Notes: generated by a model not told the origin, from the letters alone. Shown: positions 8,161 to 17,298, counted from the stretch's first letter. The stretch is DNA of 62,749 bases from Nitrospiraceae bacterium (GCA_020347665.1 CP070737.1:1580412-1643160), one strand, 5' to 3'. A program made the numbers and translations.

Positions 8161-10686
8161 TTGGAAGAACGTTACGATCCTAATTCTGTCGAGCCGCGTT
8201 GGCAGGACTTCTGGGCGCGACAAAATATTCACAAAACTGACAGACCTGAGTCGCCGAAGAAATTTTACTGTCTGGAGATGTTTCCGTATCCATCAGGGAA
8301 GATACATATGGGACATGTACGCAATTATGCAATCGGTGATGTTATAGCGCGGTATAAGAAGATGCAGGGATATCATGTCCTCCACCCGATGGGATGGGAT
8401 GCATTCGGTATGCCGGCGGAAAATGCTGCTATAAAACACGGGGTGCACCCTTCTAAATGGACCACAGAAAACATTACTTCAATGAAGACACAACTGAACC
8501 GACTCGGTTTGAGTTATGACTGGGATAGAGAAGTCACGACATCCAGTCCTGATTACTACAAATGGAATCAGTGGTTTTTTCTCAAGATGTTTGAGCGCGG
8601 TCTTGCGTACAGAAAATCTTCATTTGTTAACTGGTGTGGTTCCTGTGCAACGGTTCTTGCCAATGAACAGGTAATCGATTCACAATGCTGGAGGTGTGAT
8701 AGTGTAGTAGTTCAGAAAAAACTTGATCAGTGGTTCCTGAAAATAACTGACTATGCAGAAGAACTGCTTCAGGCATGTCATGAACTCCAGGGATGGCCTG
8801 ACAAGGTGATCCTCATGCAGAAAAACTGGATAGGGAAGAGCTATGGTGTAGAGGTAGATTTCAGGATTGACGGTTCAGATGAGTCTATCAGAATATTTAC
8901 TACACGCCAGGACACCCTTTTCGGAGCCACATTTCTCTGTCTGTCACCGAACCATCCTATAGCACACAAAATAGCCGATAATACTGCGGAACTTGATGTT
9001 ATCACGGGCAGTTACGGGAAGAATGATGAAAAACTGGGACTCTTCACTGGGAAGTACTGCATTAATCCGATGAATAATGAAAAGATCCCGATTTATATTG
9101 CTAATTTTGTTTTAATGGAATATGGCACGGGTGCAATAATGTCAGTGCCTGCTCATGACCAACGTGACTTCGAGTTTTCCCGGAAATATGGCCTGCCGGT
9201 TAGGGTTGTCATTCAGCCTGATAAGCCCGGTTCTGAGTCTGCAGTCCACAGTTCACGCTTAGCGGAGGCCTATGAGGACGAGGGATTCCTGGTAAATTCA
9301 GGGACATTCAGTGGATTAGACAGCGAAACCGCGCGGGAGGAAATTGCCCAATTCATAGAGAAGAATGATTTTGGCAAGCGCGTAGTCAATTTTAAGCTGC
9401 GTGACTGGGGTATATCTCGCCAGCGTTATTGGGGCACACCCATTCCAATTATCTACTGTGATACATGCGGTGCTGTACCTGTTCCTGAAAAGGACCTGCC
9501 GGTAATCCTTCCCGAGGATGTTGTAATCACCGGAACTGGTGGTTCTCCACTGCTCGAGTCAACGTCATTTCTGCACGTACCCTGCCCTGCCTGCGGCAGT
9601 CAGGGAAGGCGTGAAACAGACACCATGGATACCTTTGTAGATTCCTCATGGTATTTTATTGCGTATTGTTTTGATAAAGGAAATATCGACCTGAAATCTG
9701 AAACCCGCCTGTCGGCAGGAACGGTCCAAACCCGGCCTGCCGGCAGGCAAGGTCCAAAATCCGAAATCAGTTACTGGATGCCGGTTGATCAGTATATTGG
9801 AGGGGTGGAACATGCTGTCCTGCACCTCCTCTATTCACGTTTTTTTACCCGGGTCTTGAGAGATCTCGGACTGCTCCATTACAGCGAACCCTTTACTAAT
9901 CTCCTGACGCAGGGCATGGTTATCAAAGACGGTGCCAAGATGTCAAAATCAAAAGGCAATGTCGTGGATCCTGATTATTTGATCGAGAAATACGGCGCAG
10001 ATACGTCAAGATTATTTTCCTTGTTTGCTGCACCTCCTGAAAAAGACCTTGACTGGTCAGATAAAGGGGTTGAAGGAGCAGCGCGTTTCCTGAACAGGAT
10101 ATGGAATATCGTTTACCAGCAGCTTGATAATCTGTCAACATCCCAAAAAACATCACAGAATACTTTTGACCTCACTGACATGTCCGAGCCCGGCCGTAAT
10201 CTCATACGGAAGGTTCATCAGACTATTAAGAAGGTTACGTCTGATATTGAACGGGCATATCACTTCAACACAGCGATAGCTGCGCTCATGGAATTGGTCA
10301 ATGTGTTACATGCCTTTCATCCGGTTGAGAATAAAGACTACGCAGTCATGAAGTCAGCATTGGATAATCTGCTGATACTGCTCTTCCCTTTCACGCCGCA
10401 TTTTGCTGAAGAACTCTGGAGCTGCTTAGGCAATAAAGGCAGTTTATCAGAACACATCTGGCCTTCCTGGGACATCGATCTGGCAAAAGAAGACGAGATT
10501 GAGCTCGTTATCCAGATAAATGGGAAACTCAGAGGAAAGCTTATGATACCGGCAAATCTTTCTGACGCAGAGATACAGGGGATTGCGATGCGTGAAAAAA
10601 GGATACAGGATATAATAGGTGCAAAGGAAATCAGGAAGATTATCGTAGTCAGGGGGAAACTGGTCAATATTGTAACCGGCTCATAG
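8161..10686 (+). CDS. leuS: Leucyl-tRNA synthetase
   Basis: Class I synthetase of 841 residues that charges tRNA-Leu. HMGH (the HIGH motif) is at residues 49-52 and KMSKS at 593-597; the CP1 editing domain and zinc-type cysteines lie between. The TTG start is supported by GGAGG 9 bases upstream. The protein carries an odd hydrophilic insert at about residues 512-537 between WYFIAYC and YWMPVDQYIGG, where other LeuS enzymes have roughly 20 fewer residues. The insert is encoded by two CCTG-CAGG palindromes (listed separately). leuS-lptE-holA is a conserved gene order in Gram-negatives. Confidence 0.97.
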   Translation: MEERYDPNSVEPRWQDFWARQNIHKTDRPESPKKFYCLEMFPYPSGKIHMGHVRNYAIGDVIARYKKMQGYHVLHPMGWDAFGMPAENAAIKHGVHPSKWTTENITSMKTQLNRLGLSYDWDREVTTSSPDYYKWNQWFFLKMFERGLAYRKSSFVNWCGSCATVLANEQVIDSQCWRCDSVVVQKKLDQWFLKITDYAEELLQACHELQGWPDKVILMQKNWIGKSYGVEVDFRIDGSDESIRIFTTRQDTLFGATFLCLSPNHPIAHKIADNTAELDVITGSYGKNDEKLGLFTGKYCINPMNNEKIPIYIANFVLMEYGTGAIMSVPAHDQRDFEFSRKYGLPVRVVIQPDKPGSESAVHSSRLAEAYEDEGFLVNSGTFSGLDSETAREEIAQFIEKNDFGKRVVNFKLRDWGISRQRYWGTPIPIIYCDTCGAVPVPEKDLPVILPEDVVITGTGGSPLLESTSFLHVPCPACGSQGRRETDTMDTFVDSSWYFIAYCFDKGNIDLKSETRLSAGTVQTRPAGRQGPKSEISYWMPVDQYIGGVEHAVLHLLYSRFFTRVLRDLGLLHYSEPFTNLLTQGMVIKDGAKMSKSKGNVVDPDYLIEKYGADTSRLFSLFAAPPEKDLDWSDKGVEGAARFLNRIWNIVYQQLDNLSTSQKTSQNTFDLTDMSEPGRNLIRKVHQTIKKVTSDIERAYHFNTAIAALMELVNVLHAFHPVENKDYAVMKSALDNLLILLFPFTPHFAEELWSCLGNKGSLSEHIWPSWDIDLAKEDEIELVIQINGKLRGKLMIPANLSDAEIQGIAMREKRIQDIIGAKEIRKIIVVRGKLVNIVTGS
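9692..9769 (+). repeat. Palindromic repeat inserted in frame in leuS
   Basis: Contains CCTGTCGGCAGG (9708-9719) and the perfect palindrome CCTGCCGGCAGG (9736-9747), each followed within a few bases by GGTCCAAA, and flanked by AAATCTGAAA and AAATCCGAAATC. The block stays in frame and adds about 20-25 residues to LeuS at a surface-type linker. The same palindrome family occurs near 13450, 42080, 48826 and 56974. Confidence 0.7.
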
Positions 10687-10689
10687 CGT

Positions 10690-11193
10690 ATGGAAAGAAA
10701 ACGTGCATACGGTATTCTCATTGTATCTTTCTTTATTTTAACCGTTGGTTCTGGATGCGGTTATAGCGTTTACCGGCAGGCCGCGTTACCGTTTAAAGAC
10801 ATTTATATTCCTCCGATAGAAAATAAAACCCTTGAACCAAAACTGCAGGACAAACTGCATAAAGCCCTTATCATGGAGTTCACGAAGCATGGTGTGCAGA
10901 TTAATCCCTCTTCCGGAACGACACTCACCGGCACCATTTATACGTTTGAAATGTTCACATTATCCGTTAAAAACGATACGACTGTAGAGTACCGCGTGAA
11001 TGCTGCGGTAAACTTCACATTTCAGAATGAGAACGGCGAAATGCAGGAGATAAAAGATATCAGATCGCCTTTTATTGTTTCATTTTCCAGTAGCGAAGCC
11101 CTCAGTGAAACACTCGCAAACAGAGATGTTGCTGAAGAAATGGCCCTGGAGGATGTGGCAATGCAGATTGTTGGATTTCTCATATACCGATGA
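10690..11193 (+). CDS. lptE: LPS-assembly lipoprotein LptE-like
   Basis: A 167-residue exported lipoprotein that would plug LptD and help insert lipopolysaccharide in the outer membrane. It has a signal peptide with a lipidation Cys at GSGCGYSVY; the Gly at -3 is not typical of a lipobox. The following IYIPPIENKTLEP is characteristic of the LptE/RlpB fold. It starts 4 bases after leuS and overlaps holA by ATGA, matching the leuS-lptE-holA order of proteobacteria. Confidence 0.85.
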   Translation: MERKRAYGILIVSFFILTVGSGCGYSVYRQAALPFKDIYIPPIENKTLEPKLQDKLHKALIMEFTKHGVQINPSSGTTLTGTIYTFEMFTLSVKNDTTVEYRVNAAVNFTFQNENGEMQEIKDIRSPFIVSFSSSEALSETLANRDVAEEMALEDVAMQIVGFLIYR

Positions 11194-12098
11194 GTTATCG
11201 AGCTTTTCTGGATGAATGCAAGAAGGGCCTTCCATTGCCGGGCTATATGCTGGTTTCCTCTGATCGCTTCCTGCAGAGCGAGGCTGTCACAAAAATAAGA
11301 AATCTCGTCCCTGACTCTGAAAGAGACTTTAATTTCCATGTGTTCGATGTGGCTATGGCAGCAAACGCAGCTGTGCCGTTTGAGCAGATCATTGACGTCC
11401 TGCAGACAGTACCGTTCTTCTCGGGGAAAAAATACGTTATCGTCGATAACTGTCAGAAGCTGTTAAAGAAAGACCGTGAGAGCCTGCAGGAGTACGCGAA
11501 ACATCCCGCTGAAAGCTCAGTCCTGGTCCTTATGCATTTTGGCTCGGTTAAAAAAGGATTTAAAGATTTGCTGAAGAATATAAAACCGTTTACTCTTGAT
11601 TTACGTGAAAGTGAAATCCCGTTCTGGATCAAACAGCGGGCTCAATCCAGGAATTTCACCCTCTCCCGGAGCGCCGTTGAACATCTGCTCGGCACGATCG
11701 GCACGGACCTTGGTATGCTCGCCTCTGAAGTCGACAAGTGTGTCCTGATAGGAAAGCCGACTGTTAAAAGACAGGACATTATCGACATCGTCGAAGGGAA
11801 AAGATCGTACAATGTCTTTGACCTGGTTAACGCGCTACGGACAAGAAATACTGATAAGGCTTTCAGGATTTACAGTGTATTGCGGGAAACTGAAGAACCG
11901 TACAGCCTGCTCGGTGCACTGAACTGGCACTATGGTCAATTGCTCTCAGCAAAAAATTCTCCCAGAGAAAAGAAACAGCTGTATGACATATTCAACATTC
12001 TGAACCAGGCCGACCTGCACATTAAGAGTTCAGGAAGTTTTTATCCGATAGAACTTCTGCTCGTAAAGCTCCTCAGACTTTCAAAAAACCCCCGATAG
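11190..12098 (+). CDS. holA: DNA polymerase III delta subunit
   Basis: Clamp-loader subunit of 302 residues that opens the beta clamp. The N-terminal half carries the family segments LPGYMLVSSDRFLQSEAV and VLQTVPFFSGKKYVIVDN; the C-terminal half is the helical collar domain (about residues 200-300). Length and order match HolA. It is translationally coupled to lptE. In many genomes rpsT follows holA; here rpsT lies 5 kb away and on the other strand, with the two-component trio in between. Confidence 0.9.
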   Translation: MSYRAFLDECKKGLPLPGYMLVSSDRFLQSEAVTKIRNLVPDSERDFNFHVFDVAMAANAAVPFEQIIDVLQTVPFFSGKKYVIVDNCQKLLKKDRESLQEYAKHPAESSVLVLMHFGSVKKGFKDLLKNIKPFTLDLRESEIPFWIKQRAQSRNFTLSRSAVEHLLGTIGTDLGMLASEVDKCVLIGKPTVKRQDIIDIVEGKRSYNVFDLVNALRTRNTDKAFRIYSVLRETEEPYSLLGALNWHYGQLLSAKNSPREKKQLYDIFNILNQADLHIKSSGSFYPIELLLVKLLRLSKNPR

Positions 12099-12167
12099 AT
12101 TTATCATTTATCTGAAATTCTCCGAAAATTAATACACAAAAAGCATGCGATAACGATAGCATAGATA

Positions 12168-12416
12168 CTAAATATTGATCGCCACTTCGGATTCATGCTG
12201 TTTATAGTGCATATCATAAGAAGAAGGCATCTCACTAGAGTCTTTCCTCTTTAATTCATTGCCGGACGCATCTCTATATATAAGCTCGTCGGTATACAAG
12301 TCATATTCAGGCAAATCAGGATCATGCCATCTTTCCAGAAAGTAACAGTAAAAAGGCATGTAAAGATCGCCAGGGTTCTGGTTGTATTTGAATGTATATT
12401 CAGGCATATCTCGCAT
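12168..12416 (-). CDS. Small hypothetical protein
   Basis: An 82-residue acidic, tyrosine- and proline-rich frame (for example DPDLPEYDLYTDELIYRDAS) with no domain I recognise. Only a weak AAGAAAG lies just before the ATG. Its natural composition argues for a real gene, but the start and function are uncertain. It is downstream of the next small gene on the same strand. Confidence 0.4.
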   Translation of the reverse strand: MRDMPEYTFKYNQNPGDLYMPFYCYFLERWHDPDLPEYDLYTDELIYRDASGNELKRKDSSEMPSSYDMHYKQHESEVAINI

Positions 12417-12533
12417 CTTCTTTCTTTATGTAATGGCTTCTCCACATGGCAATGAGTCCCAATATTGTCTCTTTTCGGGATCCCGCCATCATGAACCAAC
12501 ACTCTATCTGTAATTTCCGTCTTTCATTGACGT

Positions 12534-12770
12534 TCAGGCAATATTGATAAGCCCTGATTCATGCATCCTCTGCGTTTTTGCAATGCGCGAAATCTCGTTT
12601 AAACCATCCTTTACTTTGCAATTTTGACATTCGGAATTAAATCTTAATGTCAACATGTTTGATATGCAACTCTTACAAAAACTCAGCAGGGTATCTGTGT
12701 TACGTACCGCTATACACTGGTCAATTTCCTTGGATACCTGCTCGCGTGAGGGATAAAAGTTAACTCTCAT
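12534..12770 (-). CDS. Small CxxC-containing hypothetical protein
   Basis: A 78-residue frame with a very strong ribosome site (GGGAGGAGG) a few bases before the ATG at 12770, which favours this start over an ATG at 12827. Two CxxC pairs (FCKSC and CQNC, about 13 residues apart) could bind zinc. No family is recognised. The 12168 gene may belong to the same transcript. Confidence 0.5.
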   Translation of the reverse strand: MRVNFYPSREQVSKEIDQCIAVRNTDTLLSFCKSCISNMLTLRFNSECQNCKVKDGLNEISRIAKTQRMHESGLINIA

Positions 12771-12827
12771 ATGCCTCCTCCCATTTGCGTTATTCGATAA
12801 CAGAAATTGTGGCTCTGTTTTCGTCAT

Positions 12828-13106
12828 CTATTCATTCGTTCGCTTTAGAGAGCAAATTCGATGCCAGGAAAGCTTACTGTCGCTATCCTATTGATTTATT
12901 AAATAAATAGAGATGGTTTGTTAATATGACAGCTTAAAACAAAAATAATTGTGTATGAAATAACCTGCGGCAATACGATGCTTTCTTTCTTCAGAACTGT
13001 AATTGTTCAAAAAAAACAAGGAGTTCTCCATTGTATGCCTTTACATACACCTATTGTATTAGTTGAAGAATTGTTCCAAGCAACAAAATAAATATTTTTT
13101 TAAAAA
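12828..13106. other. AT-rich gap
   Basis: No coding frame with a plausible start and no recognisable RNA gene is seen here. The sequence is AT-rich with runs of A and T, followed by the folded element at 13107. It probably carries the promoter of the minus-strand small genes. Confidence 0.4.
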
Positions 13107-13169
13107 AGACCTGTGTAAGCAGTGAGAGCTGCGGGTGACACTCATCAGAATACCCGCCATGCAAGGTCT
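13107..13169 (+). ncRNA. Candidate structured RNA (three-way junction)
   Basis: Closing arms AGACCT (13107-13112) and AGGTCT (13164-13169) enclose two further hairpins: GCAG/CTGC (13119-13132) and CGGGT/ACCCG (13132-13156). The segments ATACCCG and CTGATCTG just after it also occur, in this order, in TPP riboswitches, but the essential CTGAGA and GCGTAGGGA elements are absent. It may be a decayed or unrelated RNA. No thiamine gene adjoins it. Confidence 0.3.
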
Positions 13170-13369
13170 GATCTGTATGCATGTGGAATAAAGCACAACA
13201 CTCTGTCGGAAGAGAAACGGTAATACGTATAGCAGTTATAATTTCTATTTGCAGATGTGGTAGTCCTCACAATTGGCCTTTCTATTCTTCAAATAAATGC
13301 ATTAACGTTTGTCAAAGCTTTGTTATGAATCCCATTTGAAAAGCCCCGGTATGCGGCCGAGGGCGTAAA

Positions 13370-13610
13370 TCCACGTTGAGGTAACGCTCCTATTCAGGAT
13401 TAGGCCGTTCATCAGGCTGTCTGAGCCCACAGGGGGAGTTTCTGAAATATACCGAGCCTGCCTGCAGGCATACAGGGCCGACCAAAGAACGGTAAGGGAT
13501 TTTCAGGGGGTGCGTTTTTTTCGGCACTTTGGAAAACATCAAGAAGATGTTTTCCAAAGTGCCAGGGGTTCGGGGCAAAGCCCCGCAGTGTGTCGGGGAA
13601 AGTCAAGAAA
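13370..13610. repeat. Repeat-rich block with a perfect 18-bp hairpin
   Basis: At 13523-13563 an exact 18-bp inverted repeat (GGCACTTTGGAAAACATC and its complement) surrounds a 5-base loop. It is followed by a GGGGC-AAA-GCCCC hairpin near 13575, and preceded by GCCTGCCTGCAGGC at about 13455 of the CCTG-CAGG family. The frames across the block look spurious. It resembles a non-autonomous dispersed element or IS relic; no transposase is present. Confidence 0.5.
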
Positions 13611-13680
13611 TGTCCTTACTTTTATATTACTAAATCTTAACTTATGCAGGCATGACCCAGGCATGATACGATGAGAGTGG

Positions 13681-15045
13681 CTACCTGTTCTTAAAATCAG
13701 CAGGATTAATGCGGTACTTCTTCAGCAGGTTATAAAAATCGGCACGATATTTGCCGGCATGTTCTGCTGCTTTACTGACATTTCCATCAGTAAGTTTCAG
13801 AAGATCAGCGAGATACTCTTTCTCAAAAGACTGACGAGCCTCTTTAAGGGTTTTGATTGACTCAACAAAACCTCTTGTCTTCAGAATATGGTCTTCCGTA
13901 ATGACATCCTCATGTGTCATAGCAACCGCATATTCAAGGGCATTTTCCAGCTCTCTCACATTCCCGGGCCAGTCGTAGAGCATCAGTCTCTGCATCGCTA
14001 AGGGGGTCAGGCCTCGTACCAGTTTACCTGTTTTCTCGCTGAATCGTTTCAAAAAATAATCTGCCAATACAGGGATGTCTTCTTTCCTCTCCCTCAATGC
14101 CGGCAATTTGATAGGAATAACATGAATTCTGTAAAAGAGATCTTCTCGAAAGTTTCCGTCTCTTACCTCTTCCTCCAGATCTTTATTTGTTGCAACGATG
14201 ACTCTGACATTTACGTTCACTGGTTTATTCCTTCCCAGAGGATAAAATTGCTGATCCTGAAGAACCCTCAGTAATTTTGCCTGAATTGAAAGAGGCATAT
14301 CTCCTATCTCATCAAAAAAGAATGTGCCGGTATCAGCCTTTGTGAGCAGGCCTTGGGTGTTTTTCACCGCTCCGGTAAATGCTCCTTTTTCATGTCCAAA
14401 AAGCTCATTCTCCAGCAAATTTTCAGGAAGTGCAGCACAATTGACCGCCACAAAGGGATTATTACTTCTGGCGCTGGACAGATGAATTGCCTTTGCAATC
14501 AGTTCTTTGCCTGTCCCACTTTCTCCGTACAAATATACATTCGAATCAGTCTTGGAAATCCGGTGAACCTGTTCAAGGACTCTTTGCATTTTTTCGCTTC
14601 TGGCTACAATGTTTGAAAATTCATACTTGTCTTTCAAGAGACTTCTGAGCCTTTCGATTTCAAAGGTCAGTCTGCGGTTCTCAAGCGCACGCTCTATCTG
14701 AATAGTAAGCTCTCGCGGATCAAACGGCTTTGTCAGATACGTAAAAGCTCCCCGTTTCATTGCATCGACTGCACTTTCTATAGTTCCATGTGCCGTAAGT
14801 ATCATAACCGGCAGTTCAGGATTTATCTCATGGAGCTCTTCCATGAGAGATATTCCATCCCGATGAACCAGCTGAAGGTCGACAATTGCCATATCAAAGG
14901 CCTGGTCATGTATTGCTTCCCGCGCACCAACTTCAGACAATGCCGTAGCAACTCCATATCCCGATGACTCAAGCCTCATCTTGATGAGTTCAAGAAGGTT
15001 TTTGTCATCATCGACCACCAATATCGTCCCTTGATTCATAGCCAT
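13681..15045 (-). CDS. Sigma-54-dependent response regulator (NtrC/GlrR type)
   Basis: A 454-residue activator. Residues 1-120 form a receiver with acidic pocket VVDDD and phosphoacceptor Asp56. The central AAA+ domain has Walker A GESGTGKE, the sigma-54 contact loop GAFTGA and FFFDEIGDMP. A Fis-type helix-turn-helix (GNVSKAAEHAGKYRADFYNL) ends the protein. Gene order kinase-lipoprotein-regulator mirrors enterobacterial glrK-qseG-glrR (qseE-qseG-qseF), so a cell-envelope signal is a reasonable inference. Its sigma-54 target genes are not evident in this window. Confidence 0.92.
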   Translation of the reverse strand: MAMNQGTILVVDDDKNLLELIKMRLESSGYGVATALSEVGAREAIHDQAFDMAIVDLQLVHRDGISLMEELHEINPELPVMILTAHGTIESAVDAMKRGAFTYLTKPFDPRELTIQIERALENRRLTFEIERLRSLLKDKYEFSNIVARSEKMQRVLEQVHRISKTDSNVYLYGESGTGKELIAKAIHLSSARSNNPFVAVNCAALPENLLENELFGHEKGAFTGAVKNTQGLLTKADTGTFFFDEIGDMPLSIQAKLLRVLQDQQFYPLGRNKPVNVNVRVIVATNKDLEEEVRDGNFREDLFYRIHVIPIKLPALRERKEDIPVLADYFLKRFSEKTGKLVRGLTPLAMQRLMLYDWPGNVRELENALEYAVAMTHEDVITEDHILKTRGFVESIKTLKEARQSFEKEYLADLLKLTDGNVSKAAEHAGKYRADFYNLLKKYRINPADFKNR

Positions 15046-15047
15046 GA

Positions 15048-15494
15048 TTATTGTGTAAGTTCCTTCTTTTTTTCTTCGATTTCAATATCCGCCTGTTTAG
15101 ATTTTTCGATCACTTCAAGAAGCCCTATCCATATTCTAGCCTCTTCGACTAAATTACTCTGCGGGAAATCATGAACTAATCTCTTAAACATTTGGAGAGA
15201 TTTTTTATAGTTTTTCTTCGGATTATCATTATGGATGTAAATCAGTCCTATATTAAACAACGCTTCATCACCCGGCGGCCTGTCAGGAAGAAGAGCAAGG
15301 ACCTCTTCGTTTATGTTTAGATAACCGTCGTAATCGCCCTGACCAAGAAGCTCTCCTGCTCGCTGTATTTTTTCCTGTGAGTCTTTTTTTACCTTAAATT
15401 CATGCATGGTCGCACAACCCAATAAAGAAAAGATTATGAAACCGGCAATACAAAGGTAAAAGTACTTCCATGCCCTACTTCGCTTTCTGCCCAA
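15048..15494 (-). CDS. QseG-like TPR lipoprotein
   Basis: A 148-residue lipoprotein with a signal peptide ending SLLGCATM and two TPR-like helical repeats (EALFNIGLIYIHNDNPKKNY; SLQMFKRLVHDFPQSNLVEE). It overlaps the kinase gene by 61 bases and precedes the regulator by 2 bases. In enterics the equivalent lipoprotein QseG sits between kinase and regulator and binds the kinase from the outer membrane; the same role here is inferred from position, not similarity. Confidence 0.75.
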   Translation of the reverse strand: MGRKRSRAWKYFYLCIAGFIIFSLLGCATMHEFKVKKDSQEKIQRAGELLGQGDYDGYLNINEEVLALLPDRPPGDEALFNIGLIYIHNDNPKKNYKKSLQMFKRLVHDFPQSNLVEEARIWIGLLEVIEKSKQADIEIEEKKKELTQ

Positions 15495-16879
15495 ACCGTT
15501 CCTCCATGATCTTTAATAATATGTTTGACAATTGCCAGACCAACTCCCGAACCCTTAAGCTTGTTTGATTTCGTGAGGGTAGCCTGTGAAAACTTATCAA
15601 AAATAGTAGCAAGGTATTTACTGTCAATACCGGGACCCGTATCAATCACAGACACTTTAACACCAGCCTCGACAGGCTCGGCCAATACAGTAACCAAGCC
15701 GCCGTCCGGAGTAAACTTCACCGCGTTTCCAATAAGATTCCGCAATACCTGGAGTATCTTCTCTGTATCCACCTTTATGTGAGGTAATTGACACATATTC
15801 TTTTTAATGCTGACATTCTTTGATGCTGATAAAGGCAGCATCCCTGTGATGGCGTTTTGTATTAATGGTACAAGATCAACATATGTGAAATGATACATCA
15901 TCATTCCAGCTTCTATTTTGGAAATGTCTAATAATGAATTGACAAGTTCAATTAATCGGTTACTCTCTTCGGCTATAATGGACAGTATCCTTTCCTGCTT
16001 AACCGAAATTTCACCGCCAAATTGCTCGCATAAGAGATTTGTTCCTTCCTTTATTGACGTAAGGGGCGTGCGTAATTCATGAGACATCAATGAAAAGAAA
16101 TCAGACTTCATCTTATCCACCTCTTTCAACCGATCGCACATAGAGTTAAGAGCTTCAGCCAGCTCCTTCATTTCTGGCGGAGAAGAAACCTGCACATTCT
16201 TCTCAAAATCACCTTTCGCAATCTTTCTAATTTTACTTTTTACTATCAAAAGAGGTTTGGTAATATTTTGGGTAATAACAATAGAGATAGCGACACCAAA
16301 TACAAGGGAGGTGGCAATGATAACCATAGCCAAGTCACGTGATTTTTCTCCTGATTCAGCTATATTTCTTATCTTTTCATAGGTATGAAGCTGCGTATTG
16401 TCTTTCAATTGCCTAAGCATCACGGTTATTTCATCCAGTATCTTCTCTTTCTCTTCTTTGAATCTGACGTGAGGGTATTGTTCGTTCGTCTTTAACAGGC
16501 TTGCTTCTTCACTGAATAATGAAAGATATTCATTATGAAGCTGTGTGATCCTCTGCAGGATATGCACGTCCTCATCAGAATCCACCAAAGAATGTATTGT
16601 GCCAAGATGCACAGCAAATTCATCTCTGGATTTCAGGAAGTTCTTCAAAAGAGCTTGATCGTTCATAATAATGTATTTCTTTTCATATTCAATCTGAGAC
16701 AAAAGAGTATCAGTTAGTTTTTTGTGGATATCTAAAACACGATTATCAACGCTTAATATGGACTGCGTCCATGTATTGAATTGTCGCAGCTGATAAATGA
16801 CGTAGACATTTGCAGCGACGACCAGAATGAAGATAATCAGGTAGCCTAATACAAGGCGAGAAAAAATTGTCAGCTTCAT
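15434..16879 (-). CDS. Membrane histidine kinase (GlrK-like)
   Basis: A 481-residue sensor. One membrane helix at residues 8-30, a periplasmic helical sensor of about 145 residues, a second helix near 177-200, a HAMP linker, HisKA with phosphoacceptor His267 (SLMSHELRTPLTS) and a HATPase domain (VIDTGPGID, GSGVGLAIV). The helical-bundle sensor and short HAMP resemble GlrK/QseE. It is the first gene of the trio and probably phosphorylates the sigma-54 regulator. Confidence 0.92.
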   Translation of the reverse strand: MKLTIFSRLVLGYLIIFILVVAANVYVIYQLRQFNTWTQSILSVDNRVLDIHKKLTDTLLSQIEYEKKYIIMNDQALLKNFLKSRDEFAVHLGTIHSLVDSDEDVHILQRITQLHNEYLSLFSEEASLLKTNEQYPHVRFKEEKEKILDEITVMLRQLKDNTQLHTYEKIRNIAESGEKSRDLAMVIIATSLVFGVAISIVITQNITKPLLIVKSKIRKIAKGDFEKNVQVSSPPEMKELAEALNSMCDRLKEVDKMKSDFFSLMSHELRTPLTSIKEGTNLLCEQFGGEISVKQERILSIIAEESNRLIELVNSLLDISKIEAGMMMYHFTYVDLVPLIQNAITGMLPLSASKNVSIKKNMCQLPHIKVDTEKILQVLRNLIGNAVKFTPDGGLVTVLAEPVEAGVKVSVIDTGPGIDSKYLATIFDKFSQATLTKSNKLKGSGVGLAIVKHIIKDHGGTVWAESEVGHGSTFTFVLPVS

Positions 16880-17104
16880 TACTTTCTATATTAAATCTAT
16901 CCGAATGGCAGAAAATGCCTTTCTTTTTTTGGATTGATACGAATAATTACAGTCTTCTCATATCAGGTTATGTATTATACCATTTTAAAATATCAATATT
17001 TAAAGTGCATACTGTTGACATACGATTCGATGGCATCAACGATGGCACTTCTGCCAGAAGGCTTTGCTGGGTCATCGCAGGAACCATGCGCTAAGGAGAG
17101 TTTC

Positions 17105-17248
17105 ATGGCACATGTGCAAAAAAAACACAGGAATTGTGTACTATGCAATTTTTACATCGCGGTCAGAGAAGAAGAAGAAGAAGAAGAAAAAAAGGATACT
17201 TTTATACCAACATCGCTCCTGCTGAAGAGACGTGACGCAGAAGCATGA
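17105..17248 (+). CDS. Possible small protein with poly-Glu tract
   Basis: A 47-residue frame starting ATG with AAGGAG 6 bases upstream. It contains CVLC and a run of seven glutamates encoded by a GAA-rich microsatellite (17168-17190). The ribosome site is good but the composition is odd, and no family is recognised. The rest of the 16880-17298 gap shows nothing else certain. Confidence 0.3.
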   Translation: MAHVQKKHRNCVLCNFYIAVREEEEEEEKKDTFIPTSLLLKRRDAEA

Positions 17249-17298
17249 TATATATGCACGTGCTATTCTTTATACCGTGAGGCTTTCCGGAAGAAATA

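Noticed and set aside
13390-13606. Two short minus-strand frames over the repeat block
   Set aside because: They run through the 18-bp hairpin and CCTG palindromes; such translations are by-products of the repeat.
17040-17125. Sigma-54 promoter suggested by TGGCAC words
   Set aside because: The GG and GC elements are 9 bases apart instead of 12, so the -24/-12 pattern fails.
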